Assembly (NCBI GenBank): GCA_036506275.1 | Contig: DASXSB010000031.1 | Span: 1 to 64,000 of the forward strand | Direction of reading: 5' to 3' | Length of the DNA stretch: 64,000 nt | Source of the DNA: DASXSB01 sp036506275 | Lineage (GTDB): Bacteria; Methylomirabilota; Methylomirabilia; Rokubacteriales; CSP1-6 | Part shown: positions 51,147 to 57,288 of the stretch, piece by piece | Numbering within the stretch: position 1 is the first letter of the stretch | Layout: every line of letters begins with the position of its first letter | Position numbers and translations under genes: made by a program | The notes under the pieces: generated by a model | Databases searched by the model: none | What the model was told of the DNA's origin: nothing | The model's input: the letters and a program-made list of their open reading frames with translations, nothing else

Positions 51147-52763
51147 GTGACTTCGTCTCGATGGCCGGAGGCGCACGCGCGCTGCGGCATGGTCGCCTCC
51201 CCTCACGCGCTCGCGTCTCAGGCGGGCGTGGCGATCCTCGCCGCCGGCGGCAACGCCATCGATGCCGCGATCGCCGCCGCCATCACGCTCGCGGTCGTCT
51301 ATCCGCACATGAACGGCATCGGCGGCGACAACGTCTGGCTCATCTACGACGCCGGCCGCGCCGACCTGCGCGGCCTGAACGCCGCTGGCCGCTCCGCGGC
51401 GTCGGTGACGCTCGACGCCTACCGGGCGCGCCACGACGGCGCGATGCCGATCCGCGGCGGTGCCGCCGCGCTCATGGTGCCGGGTACAGTGTCGGGGTGG
51501 TGGGAGGCGCATCGCTACAGCCGGGATCGCATGGGCTCGCCGGTGGCGTGGACGACGCTCTTCGACCACGCCATCCGCCACGCGCGCGACGGATTTCCGG
51601 CATCGGCCGCCCAGCGGCGGATGACCACGGCCGCGCCGGGAATCTTCGAGCCGAGCGCCGCTGCCGACGTGCGGCGGACGCTGTGGCCGATCTACCATCC
51701 GGATAGACTGACCGCGCCTGCCTTCGTCCAGACCGATCTCGGCGCCACGCTGGCGGCGGTGGCGGCGGGCGGGAGCGACGAGTTCTATCGCGGCGCGCTC
51801 GCGCGGCGCTTGGTGGCAGGCGCCGCCGCCGTCGGGAGCCCGCTCACCGCTGCCGACCTGGAATCACACCGCGCGGATTGGGTCACGCCGCTGCGCATCC
51901 TTTATCGGGGTGGGGAGGCGGCGACCCTTCCCCCGCCGACGCAGGGCATGTCCGCGCTCGCGATCCTGGCCCTGCTCGAAGGCTTCGAGCTCGATGTCCT
52001 CGACGACGCCACCTACGTCCATCTCGTCGTGGAGGCGACGAAGCTCGCCTTCGAGGACCGCGACCGCTACCTTGCGGACCCCACCGTCGTCGCCGTGCCC
52101 GTGGAGACGTGTCTCGACCGTGGGCGCCTCGAGCACCGTCGCACGGCCATCTCCGCGCGAGCGGCGAGGCCGGCCGCGAGCGCGCATGCGGGCGGCGGTG
52201 ACACGGTGGCCATCGTGACCGCGGACGCGGACGGCAACGCGGTGTCGGTGATCCAGAGCCTCTACCACGAGTTCGGAGCGGGCGTGGTGGCGGGAGACAC
52301 CGGCATCGTGCTGCAGAACCGCGGCGCCTTCTTCTCGCTCGATCCGGCGCATCCCAACTGTCTGGCGCCGCGCAAGCGCACCGCCCACACGCTGATCCCG
52401 TCGATGTACCTCGTCGGGGGGCGGCCACGCTTCGTCTACGGCACCATGGGCGGCGAAGGGCAGCCGCAAACACAGGCCGCGCTCGTCACACGACTGGTCG
52501 ACCGTGGCCTCGGCCCCCAGGCCGCGGTCGAGGCACCGCGCTGGCTTTTCGGCCGCACGTGGGGCGAGGTGTCGCGCAGCCTTCGCCTCGAAGGGCGCTT
52601 CGGTCCGGCGACGGCGGAGGCGCTGCGCGCGCGGGGGCACGACGTCGTGCTGATCGACGACTGGAGCGATCTCGTCGGCCACGCCCAGGTGATCCAACTC
52701 GACGGCGACGGCCTGCGCGGCGGATCGGACCCGCGCGCGGACGGTGCTGCTCTCGGGTGGTGA
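51147..52763 (+). CDS. Gamma-glutamyltransferase family protein
   Basis: An Ntn-hydrolase of the gamma-glutamyltranspeptidase family, about 538 residues. The large-subunit part holds GGNAIDAAIAAAITLAVVYPHMNGIGGD (as GNAIDAAIA and NGIGGD). The autocleavage Thr lies in GGGDTVAIVTADADGNAVS at about 355, followed by LQNRGAFFSLDP, PRKRTAHTLIPSM and GTMGGEGQPQTQ. No signal peptide is visible, so it may be cytoplasmic. I prefer GTG 51147 (leaderless) over ATG 51135/51138, which overlap the -10 box. It diverges from the lasso operon and could process glutamyl compounds; a role in peptide maturation is speculative. Confidence 0.9.
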   Translation: MTSSRWPEAHARCGMVASPHALASQAGVAILAAGGNAIDAAIAAAITLAVVYPHMNGIGGDNVWLIYDAGRADLRGLNAAGRSAASVTLDAYRARHDGAMPIRGGAAALMVPGTVSGWWEAHRYSRDRMGSPVAWTTLFDHAIRHARDGFPASAAQRRMTTAAPGIFEPSAAADVRRTLWPIYHPDRLTAPAFVQTDLGATLAAVAAGGSDEFYRGALARRLVAGAAAVGSPLTAADLESHRADWVTPLRILYRGGEAATLPPPTQGMSALAILALLEGFELDVLDDATYVHLVVEATKLAFEDRDRYLADPTVVAVPVETCLDRGRLEHRRTAISARAARPAASAHAGGGDTVAIVTADADGNAVSVIQSLYHEFGAGVVAGDTGIVLQNRGAFFSLDPAHPNCLAPRKRTAHTLIPSMYLVGGRPRFVYGTMGGEGQPQTQAALVTRLVDRGLGPQAAVEAPRWLFGRTWGEVSRSLRLEGRFGPATAEALRARGHDVVLIDDWSDLVGHAQVIQLDGDGLRGGSDPRADGAALGW

Positions 52764-52772
52764 CGGACTCCG

Positions 52773-53867
52773 CTATCGTAGGAGTCGCGCGTAATTCTGG
52801 CGGCAGCTTACGACTTTCGGATGACCCGGCCCGAGCGATCTCTCGAAAATCCGGAGGGCGCGTCGATAGAGCGCCTCCGCCCTCGTTCCCCTACCCGTCT
52901 GCTTGTTGAGCAGCGCGAGGTTGTTCAGCGTCATGGCGACATCCGGATGCTCACGGCCAAGCACTCTCTCCTTGACCGCCAGGGCTCGCTGATAGAGCCG
53001 CTCGGCTTTCGCGTGCTCGCCCCGCGCTTGGTGTATGGCCGCCAGATTGTTGAAGTTTACGGCGAGCTCGTAGTGGTTGCGGCCGAACCTGCGTTCGAAG
53101 ACTGTGATTGCTCTGCGATACAGCGGCTCCGCCTCATGGTGCTTGCCCTGACGATCGAGGATCGCCGCCAGCGCGGCCGCGTCGGCCGCCACATCGCGAT
53201 GATTCGCACCGAGCCCTTTCTGCCTGATCTCCACCGAGCGCCGGGCGAACGACTCGGCCCGGGCATACCTGCCGCGGGCGTGCTCGAGGCCACCCAGGTT
53301 GTGATAGATCGTCGCGACCTCGGGATGGCTCGCGCCGAGCGCTCTTTTCGTGATCGACAGCGCCCGACCGTAGAGCCGCCGCGCCTCGTCGAAACGCCCC
53401 GTGTACTTATAGAGAACGGCCAGGTTGTTGAGCAGGGCCGCAGACTGCAGATCGTCGGTACCGAACTTGGCTCGTGCGATACGCAGCGCGCGCGCGAAGA
53501 GTCGCGCCGCCTCGCGATAGCGGCCCTGCACGCGCTGGATGTTGGCGAGCTTGCCGAGTGCGTCCGCATAGAGCCTGTCGGCGCGGTCAACGCCACGTGT
53601 CTCCCCGAGAATTTCGACGCAGCGACGGTAACACCGTTCGGCGTCGGCATACTCGCTGCACTCCTCGTGAATCGCGCCCAGCGTTTTCAGGACGCGCGCG
53701 CTGTCGGGACTCTGGGCCCCGCCCGCGCGCTTCAGGACCCTCAGCGCGCGAGCGCAGGCCCGTCGCGCCTTCGCATACTCCCCGCGCCCGAGGTCGAGCG
53801 TGGCGAGATGGTGAAGCCGGCGCGTCTCTTCATATCCCTCCTTGCGATCGCGTCCGTTCCGGATCAC
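52773..53867 (-). CDS. Tetratricopeptide (kinesin-light-chain-like) protein
   Basis: A 364-residue protein made almost wholly of about eight 42-residue TPR units of the kinesin-light-chain type, such as LNNLAVLYKYTGRFDEARRLY, YHNLGGLEHARGRYARAESF, NNLAAIHQARGEHAKAERLY and NNLALLNKQTGRGTRAEALY (each cited in part). TPR proteins are binding scaffolds. No signal peptide or membrane span is seen. The start GTG 53867 overlaps the TGA of the small peptide gene upstream (GTGA), implying translational coupling and a shared role: it may bind those peptides. Confidence 0.85.
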   Translation of the reverse strand: MIRNGRDRKEGYEETRRLHHLATLDLGRGEYAKARRACARALRVLKRAGGAQSPDSARVLKTLGAIHEECSEYADAERCYRRCVEILGETRGVDRADRLYADALGKLANIQRVQGRYREAARLFARALRIARAKFGTDDLQSAALLNNLAVLYKYTGRFDEARRLYGRALSITKRALGASHPEVATIYHNLGGLEHARGRYARAESFARRSVEIRQKGLGANHRDVAADAAALAAILDRQGKHHEAEPLYRRAITVFERRFGRNHYELAVNFNNLAAIHQARGEHAKAERLYQRALAVKERVLGREHPDVAMTLNNLALLNKQTGRGTRAEALYRRALRIFERSLGPGHPKVVSCRQNYARLLR

Positions 53868-54046
53868 GGCGTCTGGCGCACCTCGTCGACGAGCAGTGTC
53901 TCGTTGTGGTTCAGGCCGCAGCCGGGACGACCGACTTGGTCTGAGCCGCCCCCGCTGACCTTCGTCGCGCTCGCCTTCTTCGGTGGTAGGTCCTTGACCC
54001 TGGTGCGTGCCGACGTCTTCTTCGGTTGACCTTTCGTGCTCTTCAT
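53864..54046 (-). CDS. Small peptide 1, candidate modified-peptide precursor
   Basis: A 60-residue Lys/Thr-rich peptide. The leader-like half has VKDLPPKKASATKVSGG, ending in a double glycine. The tail half reads GCGLNHNETLLVD followed by EVRQTP. It is a paralogue of the peptide encoded 24 bp upstream: both share the DLPPKK, GGSD, RPGC and NHNETLL blocks. GGGAGG stands six bases before ATG 54046. The stop overlaps the TPR gene start. A ribosomally made peptide processed after GG is plausible, but no maturation enzyme is adjacent. Confidence 0.75.
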   Translation of the reverse strand: MKSTKGQPKKTSARTRVKDLPPKKASATKVSGGGSDQVGRPGCGLNHNETLLVDEVRQTP

Positions 54047-54070
54047 CGCTGCCTCCCTGGGTCCCGTTCG

Positions 54071-54247
54071 TTAACGCGCCGCCTGGCGAGCGTCGAGGAG
54101 CAAGGTCTCGTTGTGGTTGATGTTGCAGCCCGGTCGATAGACTTCGTCCGAGCCGCCCTTGACCTTCACCTCGCGCGTCTTCTTCGGTGGCAGGTCCTTG
54201 ACCGTGGTGCGTGCCGTCGTCTTCTTCGTCGGGCTCTTCTCTCTCAT
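54071..54247 (-). CDS. Small peptide 2, paralogue of peptide 1
   Basis: A 58-residue basic peptide with TTARTTVKDLPPKKTREV, then KGG, then SDEVYRPGCNINHNETLLLD. One Cys lies in the conserved RPGC block. It has the same ribosome site layout (GGGAGG, six bases) as peptide 1, which argues for tandem duplication of a whole expression unit. Absent from lists limited to longer genes, but length, conserved paralogy and ribosome site support it. Confidence 0.75.
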   Translation of the reverse strand: MREKSPTKKTTARTTVKDLPPKKTREVKVKGGSDEVYRPGCNINHNETLLLDARQAAR

Positions 54248-54559
54248 CTTCGCCTCCCGTCGATTCTCAGATCGTGGTTGCTGCGCACAGTGAACTATGC
54301 AACGGGCATACCGGAAATGCGCTGCCGTAAGCCTCCAGCAACTTTTCTTGGGTGATCACAGGAGATCTAAAGACAAGCCACAGGAACTGAGGGAACACGC
54401 GACCGTCAGTGTCTACTGCAGCAGACGGCATGGCTACAGAAGTAGACGGTTCCGACGTCTTCACTGTCCATACCGAGGTCGCCTGGGATTAGAACGGGGT
54501 TCCCGTGCTGCCTCGGCGCAGGCGCTAAGTTGGGCGACTTCCTGCGCTGCCACCAAACG
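54248..54559. other. Gap in the peptide locus with a tiny Cys-rich ORF
   Basis: Between peptides 2 and 3 lie 312 bp of lower GC (about 53-57%). On the minus strand 54471-54406 encodes a 21-residue ORF, MDSEDVGTVYFCSHAVCCSRH split as MDSEDVGTVY plus FCSHAVCCSRH, with three Cys, but it has no ribosome site. It could be a relic core of a decayed peptide gene. I see no other gene here. Confidence 0.35.
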
Positions 54560-54697
54560 TCAACCTGCCGCTTCGCGTACCTTCTGACCGCCCTGCACGC
54601 GCTCCCCCTTGGCGCCGGCCGGCAGGTCCTCCAGACGAGCCTTAGGACGTTGCTCCTCACGCTGGTTGGTCGTCTCTACCTTCGTGTCCTGGTCCAT
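54560..54697 (-). CDS. Small peptide 3, leader-like (45 aa)
   Basis: A 45-residue peptide with RLEDLPAGAKGERVQGG followed only by QKVREAAG. The DLP...V-GG pattern parallels peptides 1 and 2, but the conserved RPGC/NHNETLL tail is missing. It may be a truncated or diverged member. A weak GGGAG lies 9-10 bases before ATG 54697. It starts 2 bp after the stop of an even smaller ORF. Confidence 0.5.
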   Translation of the reverse strand: MDQDTKVETTNQREEQRPKARLEDLPAGAKGERVQGGQKVREAAG

Positions 54698-54699
54698 GA

Positions 54700-54747
54700 T
54701 CACTGCTCTCCCTTGGTGACGGTGCAGCCGAAGAGTCCTGGCTTCAT
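54700..54747 (-). CDS. 15-residue ORF ahead of peptide 3
   Basis: ATG 54747 opens MKPGLFGCTVTKGEQ, ending 2 bp before peptide 3. A purine-rich GGGGGAAGAG lies upstream. It could be a real micro-peptide, a leader ORF for coupling, or chance. Its single Cys sits in a PGLFGC block reminiscent of RPGC in peptides 1 and 2. Confidence 0.3.
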   Translation of the reverse strand: MKPGLFGCTVTKGEQ

Positions 54748-54963
54748 CGCATCTCTTCCCCCGCCTCGTTCGCTGAGGCGACGTAGCCTAGCACGGGCGT
54801 GCGGCAAGCACCGTGCCAAATCCACAGCGCGCACCTCGGCGCAGAACATCGCTGTATGAAAGCGTTGACGGTAGGCGATCAGAACGAGGCAAGAGCCGAG
54901 GCGTGCCTCATCACGAAGACAGTGTGTCTTCGAAAGGCGTCAGCACCGCCGGGCGGTCACCAC

Positions 54964-55083
54964 GTGGACAAAATTCTGAAAAGCGCGAAGCCGAGCGAGT
55001 TGCCGGTCGAAACTCAAGACCGGCAAACCCTGGGCCTCACGATCCCGCCGTGGTTCCTGTCGCGCGCGAGATCATCCAATGAC
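54964..55083 (+). pseudogene. Relic C-terminus of an ABC_sub_bind-type protein
   Basis: The plus-strand frame reads VDKILKSAKPSELPVE and then LGLTIPPWFLSRA. This matches, from memory, the C-terminal signature of the ABC_sub_bind family (VDKILKGAKPADLPVE ... LGLTIPPSLLARADEV), with about a dozen residues deleted between the blocks. Upstream similarity is lost, and no start is present. It is best read as a decayed transporter gene. Confidence 0.55.
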
Positions 55084-55103
55084 GTCGTCCGATCCGACAC
55101 GTC

Positions 55104-55631
55104 TTAGTCCAGCGCGACCTCCCTGGAGAACACCGTGAACGAGGAGCGGCGGGTGGCGGCGAGCGCCTCGCTGATCTCGGCGGCGCCGCGGCCGGCGCCC
55201 TGACGCAGGAGCACCTCGAAGAAGCGTGTGTAGAACCAGTCGGGGTAGACCACGACGCTGAAGCGCGCGCGCACGCCGGGCGCGCCCGCGCGCCCCCGAT
55301 ACTCGAGCACCGCCGTCGCGCCCGGGAGCAGGCGCGTGTCGCTCACCTCGGCGGCGAGGTCGAGGGTGACGTCGCGGGCGATCACCGTCTCCTGCCGCGT
55401 TCCCGCCACCACCTGCCCCGCTCCGTCCACGAGCTCACCGCGCAAGACCACCCGTGGCGTGACGTAGGTCGGAAACGCGTGCCCCACCCCCGTGTTGGTG
55501 ACGCTCAGGGTGCCGATCACGCGATCGCCGTCGCGCGACGGCGGTGACGCCCCGTCGAGCTTGACCGTGATGCCGGAGCGCACCATCTCCGCGTCGTGGA
55601 TGCCGCGCCACAGATGGCGGCGATCCGGCAT
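55104..55631 (-). CDS. C-terminal part of multiheme cytochrome, after in-frame TGA
   Basis: This 175-residue segment continues the cytochrome frame after the TGA at 55637-55635. It opens with HMPDRRH (the His completes the fifth heme motif) and is a beta-rich domain: VIGTLSVTNTGVGHAFPT, VARDVTLDLAAEVSDTRLLPG and VRARFSVVVYPDWFYTRFF. An ATG at 55631 could start separate translation, but such a product would lack a signal peptide. Intact coding over 175 codons means decay, if any, is recent. Confidence 0.75.
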   Translation of the reverse strand: MPDRRHLWRGIHDAEMVRSGITVKLDGASPPSRDGDRVIGTLSVTNTGVGHAFPTYVTPRVVLRGELVDGAGQVVAGTRQETVIARDVTLDLAAEVSDTRLLPGATAVLEYRGRAGAPGVRARFSVVVYPDWFYTRFFEVLLRQGAGRGAAEISEALAATRRSSFTVFSREVALD

Positions 55632-55637
55632 GTGTCA
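55598..55637 (-). other. In-frame TGA at a heme Cys codon, followed by a hairpin
   Basis: TGA occupies 55637-55635 in CQD-stop-H. Eight bases later, 55626-55598 folds on the minus strand as GGAT-C-GCCGCCA-TCTG-TGGC-GC-GGC-ATCC, a stable stem with a 4-base loop about 20 nt after the TGA. That distance suits a bacterial SECIS element, but the loop lacks a G in its first two bases. Nonsense mutation and selenocysteine recoding are both possible. Confidence 0.5.
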
Positions 55638-56330
55638 GTCCTGGCACTGAACCCCCGCCGTCGCGAACCGGCTCGCCGCCCATTCGCGGTACGTGTTCTC
55701 GAGCAGCTTGCCGTTGAGGGCAAAGCCGTCGTCGGTGAACTGATGACATCCGCGGCAGAACTCGGCCGTCAGAAAGGCCGGCGTCCGCGTCACCCCGCGG
55801 TGAGGAAGGTTCTCCCGTGGCGCCGCGCTCGCCGTGCTGCCGTCACGGCGCGGGGGGCCGAACCGCTCGTGGCCGCGCACGTGGCAGCCCGCGCAGGGGA
55901 TGCCTTTCGGGCGGAGCGTCGCGTCGAACGCGGGGTTGGGCACGAGGCCGCCGTCCTTCGGCACGAGCGGTCGCTGTTCGAAGAGCGGCGCGTGGCAATT
56001 CTGGCAGTCGAGCGCGCTCCGCGGCTCCTTTTCCAGCATCTCGCGGAGCTGGCCGGCCACCCCCGGTCCCATGGACGCGGCATGAATGCTGCCCCGCCAG
56101 TCCGCGTGCTGCACGGGATGGCAGGTGCCGCACGCCTCCGGTTGCAGCGACGCCTCGACCGGCGTGAAGCGTGACGGCGGAAGTCCCTGCTGCGGAAGAG
56201 GCTGCCGCCAGTGTCGGGTCACGAAATCTTCAGCGGCCAGGGCGAGACCGAACAGGAGCGTGACAAGCGCGGCAAGCACGACACCGAACGGGACGGCGAC
56301 GGGGACGGAAGAGGCCGGCACTCGGCGCAT
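55635..56330 (-). CDS. Multiheme c-type cytochrome, N-terminal part ending at in-frame TGA
   Basis: An exported or membrane-anchored cytochrome (span VPFGVVLAALVTLLFGLALA, about 14-33) with heme-attachment motifs CGTCH (67-71), CQNCH (109-113), CAGCH (146-150) and CRGCH (192-196). The frame ends CQD-TGA-CAC, where the fifth CxxCH motif should be. Read through, the protein would have 408 residues. It probably takes part in periplasmic electron transfer. ATG 56330 has TAACGT six bases upstream and no clear ribosome site. Confidence 0.85.
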   Translation of the reverse strand: MRRVPASSVPVAVPFGVVLAALVTLLFGLALAAEDFVTRHWRQPLPQQGLPPSRFTPVEASLQPEACGTCHPVQHADWRGSIHAASMGPGVAGQLREMLEKEPRSALDCQNCHAPLFEQRPLVPKDGGLVPNPAFDATLRPKGIPCAGCHVRGHERFGPPRRDGSTASAAPRENLPHRGVTRTPAFLTAEFCRGCHQFTDDGFALNGKLLENTYREWAASRFATAGVQCQD

Positions 56331-56441
56331 CGCCCTACGTTACCAGCCGTGCTCTCCCGATGGCATTCGTCGTGCAGTTTCGAGTCCTAGCCTCTGGATG
56401 TGAAGGTCTTTCACCAACACCCGACGACGAGGGACAGGACC

Positions 56442-57185
56442 ATGGTGATGAGACACAGCCCATTCGAGCTACAACCGTCGGCCGCCGCCGAGGGATCGAG
56501 CCGTCGCGCCGGGGGCGACTACGCGAGGGGAGTCAACGTCGGTCAGGGTGAGCGCTGGGCGTCGGTGTTGGCAGGGGCCGCGCTCGCCGTCTACGGCATC
56601 ACGCGCGCGTCGTGGGCGGGGCTCGCGCTCGCGGTGGTGGGCGGGACGCTCGTCTATCGTGGCGCCAGCGGCCGCTGCCAGCTCTACTCGGCGCTCGACA
56701 TCGACCGCGCGCATCCGGGCGTGCGGCAGGGCAACCTCGGGATCAAGGTCGATCAGGCGGTGCTCGTCAACGCGCCGGCCGACCGCTTGTTCCGGTTCTG
56801 GCGCAACCTGGAAAACCTGCCGCGCATCATGTCGAACGTCGAGTCCGTGCGCACAGAGAGTCCCATGCGGTCGCACTGGGTCGTGCGCGGGCCCGCCGGG
56901 AAGGCGTTCGAGTGGGACGCGGAGGTCATCAACGAGGTGCCCAACGAGACCATCGCGTGGCGCTCGGTGGGTCACCCCGACGTCGAGCACGCGGGCTCGG
57001 TGCGTTTCGAGCCTGCTCCCGACGGCGGCACGGTCGTGCGCGTGTCGCTCCAGTACGACCCTCCCGCGGGCGTGATCGGCGGCGTCATCGCCGCCTCCAC
57101 GTGGCTCGGCGACGCGGGGCAACGGATCGACGAAGATCTCACGAACTTCAAGCAGGCGGTGGAGTCCGGTCGCATCGCGGCCTGA
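56442..57185 (+). CDS. SRPBCC-family protein with N-terminal DUF2892-like membrane segment
   Basis: The 247-residue protein starts with a disordered, basic stretch. Then come INVGQGERWAS-like entry (here VNVGQGERWASVLAG) and two hydrophobic spans (LAGAALAVYGI, GLALAVVGGTLVYRGASGRC), which fit DUF2892/YgaP-type membrane modules. The rest (about 95-245) is a START/polyketide-cyclase-like SRPBCC fold: QAVLVNAPADRLFRFWRNLENLPRIMSNVESV, then WDAEVINEVPNETIAWRS. SRPBCC folds bind hydrophobic ligands. GAGGGACAGGACC precedes ATG 56442. Often associated with stress or envelope functions; the role here is unknown. Confidence 0.82.
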   Translation: MVMRHSPFELQPSAAAEGSSRRAGGDYARGVNVGQGERWASVLAGAALAVYGITRASWAGLALAVVGGTLVYRGASGRCQLYSALDIDRAHPGVRQGNLGIKVDQAVLVNAPADRLFRFWRNLENLPRIMSNVESVRTESPMRSHWVVRGPAGKAFEWDAEVINEVPNETIAWRSVGHPDVEHAGSVRFEPAPDGGTVVRVSLQYDPPAGVIGGVIAASTWLGDAGQRIDEDLTNFKQAVESGRIAA

Positions 57186-57288
57186 GCGCCTTTCTCGTCA
57201 AGCGCCGGCACGGAGCCCTTTTCGCGGCCCGTGCCGGCGCCTTGCGGTACAGTACCCCTCGCACCATCTTCGAACGGAGGCCCTCGCT

